Shown here piece by piece: positions 1 to 6,363 of a stretch of DNA of 12,421 bases. The stretch comes from an uncultured Erysipelotrichaceae bacterium (GTDB taxonomy: Bacteria; Bacillota_I; Bacilli_A; Erysipelotrichales; Erysipelotrichaceae), in contig CADBLN010000043.1 of the NCBI GenBank assembly GCA_902795525.1, positions 1-12,421 on the forward strand. The letters are read 5' to 3'. A program made the position numbers and the translations under genes. The stretch's first letter is position 1. Each line of letters begins with the position of its first letter. The notes under the pieces are model-generated. The model was not told the origin of the DNA. It made no database searches and saw nothing but the letters and a program-made list of their open reading frames with translations.

Positions 1-458
1 GTCGAAATCTTACGACAATATTGCTTTAAATATTCACTGGTTAATTTCTTATCCCAAGGTTCCAAACCAAGTTTGTTTAAGACTGAGTATTCTTCATCCT
101 TTTTGTACAAATAAAAACGCCCAAATTTACGTACATCATTATATTGTAATTGACCTTTATCTAGCTCAAATACAACATGGCTATGCTTAATAGCTTTTGG
201 ATTATCTGGATATACAAAAAACTTACCTTCCATTCTTAAATGAACTATCAGCGTCTCTGTATCTAACTTAAAAATTAAGAATTTCCCGCAACGCTCAAAA
301 GAATTAAATCTTTGGCCAACTAGTCTTTTTTCGAATTCTTGTACAGTCACGTTTTCAATAAGATTTGGCCATAAAACTCTTACTTTTTTGATAGTCCTTT
401 GATTAATCTTGTTTTCTAAGGTTCTAACAACGGTTTCCACTTCAGGTAGTTCAGGCAT
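1..458 (-). CDS. mutM: Formamidopyrimidine-DNA glycosylase MutM/Fpg (N-terminal part, runs off the window)
   Basis: This base-excision repair enzyme removes 8-oxoguanine and other oxidised purines and then nicks the strand by beta/delta elimination. The visible 152 codons begin MPELPEVETV, the family hallmark: Pro2 is the catalytic N-terminal nucleophile after Met removal and Glu3 is the acid. Lys59 in CGKFLIF matches the conserved catalytic lysine, HLRMEGKF supplies the intercalating methionine loop, and NDVRKFGRF is the conserved Arg-containing loop. The helix-two-turn-helix and C-terminal zinc finger would lie beyond position 1. The start ATG overlaps the polA stop by one base (TAATG), and a good GGAGG sits 7 nt upstream inside polA, so the two genes are co-transcribed and probably translationally coupled. 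polA followed by mutM is a common Firmicute arrangement, often continuing into coaE. Confidence 0.96.
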   Translation of the reverse strand, partial: MPELPEVETVVRTLENKINQRTIKKVRVLWPNLIENVTVQEFEKRLVGQRFNSFERCGKFLIFKLDTETLIVHLRMEGKFFVYPDNPKAIKHSHVVFELDKGQLQYNDVRKFGRFYLYKKDEEYSVLNKLGLEPWDKKLTSEYLKQYCRKIS

Positions 459-3010
459 TATTTGACCTCCAACCAAGTGTTGCCACTTTCAGATTCTGCT
501 AATAGCGGAACCTTTAAAACCATAGCGTTTTCCATTTCGTACTCAACTAATTCTTTTACTCTTTCCTCCTCTTCATACGGAACATTGAGAATTAACTCAT
601 CATGGATTTGTAAGATTAGTTTACTTCTTAATCCCTCTTTCTTAAGTCTTCTAGAAACATTCAACATTGCTACCTTAATTAAATCTGCTGCACTTCCTTG
701 CACTGGTGCGTTCATTGCAGCTCGTTTACCAAATTCACGTAAAGAATAATTTGAACTATTTATTTCTGCTATTTCTCTTCGGCGGTTCATCAAAGTTGTC
801 ACATAACCTTTTTCTTGGCAACTTTCAACTGTTTCATTCATGTATTTCTTAACATTTGGATATCGCAAAAAATATGAATCAATAAACTCCTTGGCTTGTT
901 TTACTGGAATATCTAATTGTTCCGCCAAGACAAAATCACTCATGCCATAATCAATACCAAAATTAATTGCCTTGGCTTGTCTGCGCATTAAAGGAGTCAC
1001 ATCCTTTTGCTCAACACCAAAAACATCCATCGCTGTTTTAGTGTGAATATCCATTCCATCTTTGAAAGCCTGAATTAACGATTCTTCGTTTGCCATATGA
1101 GCTAGAATTCTTAACTCAACTTGAGAATAGTCAGCCCCAACAAAGACACAACCATCGTCTGGAATAAAAGCCGCTCTGATTTGTTGTGTTTCTTCATTCC
1201 TAACTGAAATGTTTTGTAGGTTTGGATTACTTGAAGAAAGACGTCCAGTTTCTGCTATACATTGATTATATTCAGTATGAATCTTACCATCTTCTTTTAT
1301 GTATTTTTTCAAGCCAATCGCATATGTGCTATTCAATTTAGCATATTTTCGATACTCTAAAACTTCATTAATTATAGGATGCTTATCTGCCAGTTTCTTA
1401 AGAACACTTGCATCAGTAGACCTTTTTGTTGACTTCGTTAAAGCTAAATCATCATATATAATTTCTGCCAACTGTTTTGGAGAGTTAATGTTAAACTCTC
1501 TACCAGCCATCTTAAAGATACTTTTCTCTAACACTTCTAGTTTTGCGCTGGTTTCTTGAGCTATTTTATCCAATACGTCAACTTTGACCTTAACTCCTTG
1601 TTGTTCCATTTCATATAAAACTTCAGCTAATGGTAACTCTAAATCCCAATACAAATCATTCAAGCCATACTCTTTCAATTGTTTTTGCACTACCGGATAC
1701 TCTTTAAACAAACCATGTGCTACCTGTACAGAATATGAAGAGTCTTGTTGCCCTTCGAATAGATTCATCTGTTCACTTTCAGGACTGTTAATATCAATAT
1801 GGAAAGCTAATAGAAAATCCTTTAGAGTTTTGACTTTACTATTAACTAAGAAAGTCATGATCATTAGGTCATTTATTCTTCCTTTAATTGAAATATTACT
1901 TTTATTCAATATGTGGTAAAAATGTTTTACATCATATAAAACTTTTTCTGAATCACTGCTAAAAAATTCTTTTAAACATGGGTCATTAATGGCATCATTC
2001 CAACTAATGTAATAATGTCCAGCCTCATTCACGATAGCCAAACCTATTGGTTCATTTTCACCATTAATCACTATGGCGCTTGGTGAAACCAGTTGTTCTT
2101 TTTTGAATCTAGTGACATTGCTAATATCGTATTTCTCTTCTTTAGAATTCGTCTTTGTCATGCCGTTCATAAATGACCGCATTTCGTATTTTAAGTAAAA
2201 ATCTAAGGCGTCTTCATTTGAAAAATCATATTTGTCAGCTGCTCCCAAATCAACAGTAACGCTAGCATCTAACTTAATAGTTGCTAATTGTTTAGACAAA
2301 AAAGCCATTTCTTTATCATTAATAAGGTTCTCTTGGAGCTTACCTTTTATTTCATCTATGTGTTGATACACTCCTTCAACACTTCCATAGTCTTTTAGTA
2401 ATTTAATTGCTGTTTTGTCCCCAACTTTATTAACGCCAGGAATATTATCACTTGGATCACCTGATAATCCTTTTAAATCTATTATTTGTAGAGGGGTTAA
2501 TTCGAAACGTTCATACACCGCTTTTTCATCCATACATTCCATCTCGGTAATGCCCTTTTTCATTAACCAAACCTTAGTATTATCGTTTACTAACTGTAGT
2601 AAATCTTTGTCACTGGTTAAAACATTGATGTCATAATTAGGATACATTGAGGCCAAAGAACCAATGATATCGTCAGCTTCTATTCCATCTTGTTCATAGC
2701 GTAACATGTGAATGGAATCTAAATATTCTCTAGCTATTGGAAACTGTGCAATTAGATTTTCTGGGGTTTGTTGTCTTGTGCCTTTGTAATCGGCGAAAAC
2801 TTCTTTTCTAAAGCTGCCTTTTCCCGTATCAAAAGCAACTACTACCTTATCTGGTTTAATAGTCTCCACCGCTTTTTGCAGCATTGAGGCAAAGCCAAAA
2901 ATTGCATTAGTCGGAATTCCGCTTGATGTAGACATAGGATTTCCATAAGTAGTCGCATAATATGCTCTAAATAACATACTGTTGCCATCAATTAACAAGA
3001 GTTTTATCAT
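458..3010 (-). CDS. polA: DNA polymerase I
   Basis: This 850-residue repair and Okazaki-fragment polymerase matches the Bacillus/Geobacillus-type length. The N-terminal 5' nuclease domain (about 1-290) shows LLLIDGNSMLFRAYY, GIEADD, TSDKD and GDPSDNIPGV metal-site motifs. The 3'-5' exonuclease-like domain (about 300-460) lacks the DxE pair (the place reads VINGEN), so proofreading is probably lost, as in Bst and Taq enzymes. The polymerase domain has TGRLSSSNPNLQNI, motif A GADYSQVELR, the O-helix RRQAKAINFGIDYGMS and motif C QIHDELI. The ATG at 3010 was chosen because GGTGAG lies 4 nt upstream and the protein then begins MIKLLLIDG; an in-frame ATG at 3040 sits inside a palindrome with no clear ribosome site. 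It lies between the lipoprotein gene and mutM in one apparent operon. An Asp in the O-helix (GIDYG, where GIVYG or GLIYG is usual) is unusual. Confidence 0.98.
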   Translation of the reverse strand: MIKLLLIDGNSMLFRAYYATTYGNPMSTSSGIPTNAIFGFASMLQKAVETIKPDKVVVAFDTGKGSFRKEVFADYKGTRQQTPENLIAQFPIAREYLDSIHMLRYEQDGIEADDIIGSLASMYPNYDINVLTSDKDLLQLVNDNTKVWLMKKGITEMECMDEKAVYERFELTPLQIIDLKGLSGDPSDNIPGVNKVGDKTAIKLLKDYGSVEGVYQHIDEIKGKLQENLINDKEMAFLSKQLATIKLDASVTVDLGAADKYDFSNEDALDFYLKYEMRSFMNGMTKTNSKEEKYDISNVTRFKKEQLVSPSAIVINGENEPIGLAIVNEAGHYYISWNDAINDPCLKEFFSSDSEKVLYDVKHFYHILNKSNISIKGRINDLMIMTFLVNSKVKTLKDFLLAFHIDINSPESEQMNLFEGQQDSSYSVQVAHGLFKEYPVVQKQLKEYGLNDLYWDLELPLAEVLYEMEQQGVKVKVDVLDKIAQETSAKLEVLEKSIFKMAGREFNINSPKQLAEIIYDDLALTKSTKRSTDASVLKKLADKHPIINEVLEYRKYAKLNSTYAIGLKKYIKEDGKIHTEYNQCIAETGRLSSSNPNLQNISVRNEETQQIRAAFIPDDGCVFVGADYSQVELRILAHMANEESLIQAFKDGMDIHTKTAMDVFGVEQKDVTPLMRRQAKAINFGIDYGMSDFVLAEQLDIPVKQAKEFIDSYFLRYPNVKKYMNETVESCQEKGYVTTLMNRRREIAEINSSNYSLREFGKRAAMNAPVQGSAADLIKVAMLNVSRRLKKEGLRSKLILQIHDELILNVPYEEEERVKELVEYEMENAMVLKVPLLAESESGNTWLEVK

Positions 3011-3027
3011 ATATCTCACCACTAACA

Positions 3028-3052
3028 AAATAGAAGTCAATGACTTCTATTT
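3028..3052 (-). repeat. Perfect 25-nt palindrome at the lipoprotein gene/polA junction
   Basis: Two 12-nt arms (3028-3039 and 3041-3052) are exact inverted complements around one central base. On the minus-strand transcript this can form a hairpin of about 11 pairs with a 3-nt loop. It contains the lipoprotein stop codon and is followed by a short U-rich stretch (UUUUGUU). It could be a weak terminator or attenuator, an RNA-stability element that lowers polA relative to the lipoprotein gene, or a protein-binding palindrome. The low GC of the stem and the imperfect U tract argue against a strong terminator. Confidence 0.55.
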
Positions 3053-4006
3053 GAACGCTCCTTCTAATTCGACTAAGTTTTCATACATGATAGTCATGTA
3101 ATCTTTATTCTTCTCAATGTCTTCTTCCGCAAGAATCGATAGACTTGACAGTTTTATCTCTTTTAAGTTCAAGTCTTTCTTAACTGTTTCATACAAATCA
3201 ATCATATCTTCTGGTAAAGTTGGGTCCATGACTATGTATTTAACGTCATCTTCCTTCAACTTATCTTCAATGAATTTTAGCTGTTCTTCATTTGGAAGAA
3301 CTCCAAACTTAGACAAAACTAATGGATAGACTTGAACACCATAAGCTTTTTGCCAATTGCCAAAGGTAGCGGCTGTGGTTGCTACCTTGACATTTTTTAA
3401 GTTTTTAAGGTTTTGATACTCTGCATCCATTCTTACCAAACTAGCTTGCAAGGCTTTAAAATTATTCTCAATTTGTAAAGTATCTTCAGGGAAACGTTTT
3501 TGTAGCCATTCCTTAACTGTACTTGCCATTGAAGCCATAGCAATTGGATCAATCCAAATAAATGGATCCTTATTGTATGTGTCAACCTGATTAAATAGTG
3601 GACTATCATAGTAAGCAGACTCAGTTAGTACACTAATATTATTAACCTTTGTGGTTGTGAATCTTTTAAATTGATCAATTGCAGATAAACTAGCCAAATT
3701 GATAATGTCAAAATCATAGCTTTGAATTTCCTGCTCGTAAATATCCATAAATGGATCCAATTCACCAATGAACAAGAACAAATCAGTATGCTCTAAAATA
3801 TCGCGGTAGTTCTCTTTGACAGTACTTCTCTGGATGAAATCATTAGTATTTATGTATTCAACAACAACTTTATCTCCAACTAGTTGATTTATGATGTATT
3901 GAATAGGATAAACAGTTGTGGTAATAACTAGAGTCTTCACCTCACATCCCAACAAACTGCTCATTAGCATAGTTATGATCAGTAATATCGTGATTTTCTT
4001 TCTCAT
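3047..4006 (-). CDS. TroA/ZnuA-family substrate-binding lipoprotein lacking the usual metal-ligand histidines
   Basis: This is a predicted secreted lipoprotein of 319 residues. It has a basic MRKK start, a hydrophobic segment and the lipobox LLGC with Cys21 as lipidation site. The rest follows the layout of cluster A-I (zinc/manganese) ABC binding proteins: ITTTVYPIQYIINQL after the signal, HTDLFLFIG, DPFIWIDP, AYGVQVYPL and a final YMTIMYENL helix. The usual metal ligands are absent: DPHxW reads DPFIW, the first-ligand site reads NDFIQ, and the third reads TTAATFG. The whole protein has one histidine (His73), outside those sites. No ABC ATPase or permease gene adjoins it. The ATG at 4006 is preferred over the in-frame GTG at 4018 because AAAGGTGG lies 8 nt upstream. 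It is the first gene of an apparent operon with polA and mutM. Fold is fairly sure; substrate unknown. Confidence 0.85.
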   Translation of the reverse strand: MRKKITILLIITMLMSSLLGCEVKTLVITTTVYPIQYIINQLVGDKVVVEYINTNDFIQRSTVKENYRDILEHTDLFLFIGELDPFMDIYEQEIQSYDFDIINLASLSAIDQFKRFTTTKVNNISVLTESAYYDSPLFNQVDTYNKDPFIWIDPIAMASMASTVKEWLQKRFPEDTLQIENNFKALQASLVRMDAEYQNLKNLKNVKVATTAATFGNWQKAYGVQVYPLVLSKFGVLPNEEQLKFIEDKLKEDDVKYIVMDPTLPEDMIDLYETVKKDLNLKEIKLSSLSILAEEDIEKNKDYMTIMYENLVELEGAFK

Positions 4007-4031
4007 AACTAAACCCACCTTTCTAGGCTAA

Positions 4032-4060
4032 ATTATATCATAAATAGAATAAAGTATCAC
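4032..4060 (-). promoter_or_regulatory. Promoter for the lipoprotein-polA-mutM operon
   Basis: Reading the minus strand, a perfect TATAAT (4032-4037) preceded by TG-A gives an extended -10 (TGATATAAT). A weak -35 (GTGATA, 4055-4060) lies 17 nt upstream and overlaps the radC stop codon. The predicted start leaves a leader of about 20 nt before the lipoprotein ATG, enough to hold its ribosome site. No terminator separates this from radC, so read-through could also contribute. Confidence 0.7.
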
Positions 4061-4731
4061 ACCCGATTATGTTCTTTAAAGCTGTAATAATCTTCATAGC
4101 TAACAATAATGTGGTCAATTAATGGAATATTCATCAGTCTTCCTAATTCACCTATTGTATTTGTAACCAACAAATCAGCATTGCTAGGTTCTACGCTTTG
4201 AGATGGATGATTATGAGCAATGATTATTTTGGCAGCTTGTTGCTTAATAGCTTGAGTAAATATATCGCGAGGTTGGATATGAACGCTATCAATGCTACCA
4301 ATAAAAACTGTTTTGAAACCAATAACATGATTTCTAACATTAAGAAACACGACCACAAAATGCTCTTGCTCCTTTAATCCTATGTTTTTCCTTAACCACA
4401 CAATTAAGGTTTGGGGATTAGCAATAACATCACTTTCTAATGTCTTTTGATACGAAAGCCTTTTAACTAATTCCAGGGAGGCTAATAATTGAGTCGCTTT
4501 TGCAAGTTTCACACCTTTTAAATTCATTATCTCGCTTATTGACATTTTCATTAAACCTGATAAACCGTGAGTTTGACATAGTATGTCGTTCGCAAGTTGT
4601 AAAGCACTACAGCCTTTATATCCACTGCCCAGGATGATAGCCAATAATTCGTTTTCATTTAAGCTGTCTATCCCTTGAGCAAGAGCTTTTTCTCGTGGTC
4701 GTAAGTTTTGGGGTAATTCTTTAAGAGTAAT
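4057..4731 (-). CDS. radC: RadC/JAB-domain DNA repair-associated protein, apparent ATT start
   Basis: RadC-family protein (HhH plus MPN/JAB metalloprotease-like domain); its historical DNA-repair role is uncertain. The N-terminal part carries LRPREKALAQG, NENELLAIILGSGYKG and a helix-hairpin-helix (LKGVKLAKATQLLAS, about 70-85). The C-terminal domain has the JAMM motif: Glu123, then AHNHPSQSVEPSNAD with His173, His175 and Asp186, where the usual Gly after PS is Gln. No ATG or GTG precedes these motifs: the frame has a TAA at 4738-4740, and between that stop and the conserved LKELPQNLRPREK lies only ATT (4729-4731) as a plausible near-cognate start. A TTG at 4644 would delete the first 29 residues, including conserved RPREK. 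Starting at ATT gives 224 residues, normal for RadC. The small gene upstream stops 2 nt before, so coupling is likely. Confidence 0.9.
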   Translation of the reverse strand: MTLKELPQNLRPREKALAQGIDSLNENELLAIILGSGYKGCSALQLANDILCQTHGLSGLMKMSISEIMNLKGVKLAKATQLLASLELVKRLSYQKTLESDVIANPQTLIVWLRKNIGLKEQEHFVVVFLNVRNHVIGFKTVFIGSIDSVHIQPRDIFTQAIKQQAAKIIIAHNHPSQSVEPSNADLLVTNTIGELGRLMNIPLIDHIIVSYEDYYSFKEHNRV

Positions 4732-4733
4732 AA

Positions 4734-4904
4734 CTAATTACCCCACGATAGATGAATACCTCCAAAGGAAACTTTACCGCGTTTTGACGAAAGAATTTTT
4801 AAAATTCCCGCGCCTAAAGCTGCTAAGGCAACGTATAAGATCAGTGTTCCCGACCTTATAGCCTTCCCATAAAGGCATTCGCATTGTTGTTTACTCAATT
4901 TCAT
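4734..4904 (-). CDS. Small single-span membrane protein of unknown function, upstream of radC
   Basis: This is a 56-residue ORF with ATG at 4904 and a perfect AGGAGG 6 nt upstream. The protein starts MKLSKQQCECLYGKAIRSG (a Cys-x-Cys pair at 8 and 10). It then has a hydrophobic stretch, TLILYVALAALGAGILKIL (about 20-38), long enough to cross a membrane once. It ends with a basic SSKRGK and a Gly-rich tail, VSFGGIHLSWGN. Positive charges on both flanks leave the orientation unclear. It has no signal-peptidase site or double-glycine leader, so it does not look like a standard bacteriocin precursor. I do not recognise the family. Its stop is 2 nt upstream of the apparent radC start, so radC translation may depend on it. 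The ribosome site lies inside a hairpin (4910-4941). An ideal ribosome site, a coherent membrane-protein composition and tight packing with radC support a real gene. Confidence 0.75.
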   Translation of the reverse strand: MKLSKQQCECLYGKAIRSGTLILYVALAALGAGILKILSSKRGKVSFGGIHLSWGN

Positions 4905-4941
4905 AAAAAACCTCCTTACTAAACTATTAGCGTAAGGAGGT
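4905..4941 (-). promoter_or_regulatory. Hairpin that sequesters the small-ORF ribosome site and resembles an intrinsic terminator
   Basis: On the minus strand the arms ACCTCCTTAC (4932-4941) and GTAAGGAGGT (4910-4919) pair perfectly over 10 bp around a 12-nt loop. The 3' arm contains the AGGAGG of the small membrane-protein gene and runs straight into a T tract (4905-4910), ending just before the ATG at 4904. The structure can therefore act as terminator of the nitroreductase/HAD operon, whose stop codon is about 26 nt upstream. If transcription continues, it masks the ribosome site. Anti-Shine-Dalgarno-like CCTCC in the 5' arm is what pairs. No clear separate promoter for the small ORF and radC was found. 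Confidence 0.72.
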
Positions 4942-4966
4942 ATTCTTCCTCAAAATTCTCACAAAT

Positions 4967-5767
4967 TTAGATTATTTCAAAATATTTAAGAGCATTAAAT
5001 ATTCCGTCTTCGTAAATGTTAGTAGTTACATAATCGGCAACAGCTTTAACTTCTTCCTTAGCATTACCCATAGCAACTCCAATCTTGCACATTTTCAGCA
5101 TATCTAAATCGTTCTCACTATCACCAAAAGCCATGCATTCATCTAAACTATAGCCCATATAATCTACCAACTCGCCAATACTTCTACCTTTGTTGCTACA
5201 AGCATCAAAACACTCACAGCTTCCATTCTTTTTACCCGCTTCTACAAAAGTAAGATTTGGGTGGGTAGACTTTAATTTAAAGGCATCATTATTGTCAGAA
5301 TAAATAAAACAGCCTAGTGGTAATCCATGGGTTAAATGATAGTTTCTGCTTGTTACATTATTATCAATCATATCCCTTGTTATACCAGGAGAACAATAAT
5401 TTGCAACAAACTCTTCATATTTGTTATAGACTTGGAAAGAATCATCAAATTTAAAACCAAATGAATAATCATTGTATAAGCACTCTTGAATCAACCTTTC
5501 ACAATCATCACTACTCATAGGATAAGTCTTTAAAACCGTACCATCTTTTCGATTGATGCAGGTTCCATTAACCGTTATCAAATAGTCGGCTGGAAAGCGC
5601 TCTTTAATATCTGGCTGCATCAAATAATAGCCTCTACCAGTTGCCACAATTACTTTATATCCTTGTTGCTTCGCTTTACAAACAGCTGCTAAAGCACTTT
5701 CTTGTACCAAACCTTGACCCCTTGCAATCAAAGTGTCATCTACATCAAAAATCAGTACTTTAATCAT
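4967..5767 (-). CDS. Cof-type HAD-IIB family phosphatase
   Basis: This 266-residue haloacid-dehalogenase phosphatase is of the Cof/YidA class, which typically dephosphorylates sugar phosphates, nucleotides or flavin/pyridoxal phosphates. Motif I is FDVDDTL with nucleophile Asp8 and acid/base Asp10; motif II is VATGRG (41-46). Between about 85 and 185 lies the C2 cap that sets substrate choice. Motif III is Lys193 in SNKGRS, and motif IV is GDSENDLDML with Asp216 and Asp220. All catalytic residues are present. Its ATG overlaps the TGA of the nitroreductase gene (ATGA), and the sequence before it has only a weak GGG, so translation probably depends on coupling. The partnership with a flavin-dependent enzyme might hint at FMN or related metabolism, but that is only suggestive. 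Substrate cannot be assigned. Confidence 0.93.
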   Translation of the reverse strand: MIKVLIFDVDDTLIARGQGLVQESALAAVCKAKQQGYKVIVATGRGYYLMQPDIKERFPADYLITVNGTCINRKDGTVLKTYPMSSDDCERLIQECLYNDYSFGFKFDDSFQVYNKYEEFVANYCSPGITRDMIDNNVTSRNYHLTHGLPLGCFIYSDNNDAFKLKSTHPNLTFVEAGKKNGSCECFDACSNKGRSIGELVDYMGYSLDECMAFGDSENDLDMLKMCKIGVAMGNAKEEVKAVADYVTTNIYEDGIFNALKYFEII

Positions 5768-6291
5768 TTAACTCGATATACCCAGTTTTCTTTACGTGGT
5801 TTCGCTTCAGGAAAGTCTATATCAAAATAACCTAATAGGCAATTGCCTATACCCTCATAGTCTCCTTTTATTCCCCACTTATCTAAAAGAGCCTGGCCCT
5901 CAACTGTTTCGAAAGTTTCCTTTGCCCGATGTATCCAACAAGAACCAATTCCTAAACTGTGGGCTGCGTTCATTAGATTTCCCATCACTAATGCACCATC
6001 ATACACATAAGTAGGAATGCTTTTATCTGCTAAAACAACTACAACAGTCTTAGCTCCATAAAAATTCCTAGTTTCAGGATTACCTCCAACAACAACAGAA
6101 TTCAATCTTTCAAGAGTTGCAAGATCATCGGGATTTTGAACTACAACCATTATTGGTGATTGGGCACCTTTACCAGTTGGAGCATTCATCCCTGCTTCTA
6201 AAATAAGATTTAAGTCATCTTTGCTAACGGCTTTTTCGTTATACTTTTTAATACTCCTACGAGTTTTCAAATCTTCTATTGTGCTTTTCAT
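5764..6291 (-). CDS. Nitroreductase-family FMN-dependent oxidoreductase
   Basis: This is a 175-residue member of the nitroreductase fold, normally an FMN-binding homodimer using NAD(P)H to reduce nitro-aromatics, quinones or other acceptors. Flavin-binding features are TRRSIKKYNEKAV near residues 10-22, the MNAPTGKGAQSP loop (about 34-45), and GALVMGNLMNAAHSLGIGS followed by CWIHRAKE. The tail LLGYFDIDFPEAKPRKENW resembles the phosphate-contacting KPR segment. The reading frame stays open upstream to 6426, but that part is A/T-derived and overlaps the divergent gene. The ATG at 6291 is chosen because AAAGGAG lies 7 nt before it and the homologous domain starts there. It heads a two-gene operon with the Cof-type phosphatase. 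The physiological substrate is not evident. Confidence 0.93.
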   Translation of the reverse strand: MKSTIEDLKTRRSIKKYNEKAVSKDDLNLILEAGMNAPTGKGAQSPIMVVVQNPDDLATLERLNSVVVGGNPETRNFYGAKTVVVVLADKSIPTYVYDGALVMGNLMNAAHSLGIGSCWIHRAKETFETVEGQALLDKWGIKGDYEGIGNCLLGYFDIDFPEAKPRKENWVYRVK

Positions 6292-6310
6292 AAATCTGCT
6301 CCTTTCATCC

Positions 6311-6319
6311 ATTTTAGCA
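6311..6319 (-). promoter_or_regulatory. Extended -10 promoter for the nitroreductase operon
   Basis: The minus strand reads TGCTAAAAT, an extended -10 with a good hexamer (TAAAAT, 6311-6316) and no recognisable -35 17 nt upstream. The expected start near 6303-6304 falls inside the AAAGGAG ribosome site (6299-6305), which would leave a very short leader; an additional upstream start cannot be excluded. Confidence 0.5.
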
Positions 6320-6322
6320 TAA

Positions 6323-6352
6323 TTAACAAAAAACTTTATGTTATAGTATAAT
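6323..6352 (+). promoter_or_regulatory. Promoter for the plus-strand HAD phosphatase gene
   Basis: TTAACA (6323-6328, one mismatch to TTGACA) is separated by 18 nt from a perfect TATAAT (6347-6352). The predicted start near 6359 is only a few bases before the ATG codons at 6364 and 6367, and just past the GGAG at 6355-6358. The mRNA may therefore be nearly leaderless. The element lies back to back with the nitroreductase promoter. Confidence 0.65.
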
Positions 6353-6363
6353 TTGGAGAAGTG

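Noticed and set aside
3011..3040. polA start at ATG 3040
   Set aside because: This ATG sits in the palindrome without a ribosome site; the 10 added residues precede the conserved MIKLLLIDG start.
4722..4745. Programmed frameshift fusing the small ORF to radC
   Set aside because: The radC frame is closed by TAA at 4738-4740 just before the small ORF stop, and no slippery heptamer was seen, leaving an ATT start with coupling as the simpler reading.
4734..4904. Small ORF as a class II bacteriocin or pheromone precursor
   Set aside because: No double-glycine leader, no export or immunity genes nearby, and the hydrophobic segment looks like a plain membrane anchor.
4920..4960. Promoter for the small ORF inside the hairpin region (TTGAGG...TAATAG)
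   Set aside because: The -10 candidate matches only about half the consensus, so it is not listed as a feature; the transcript source for the small ORF and radC remains unresolved.
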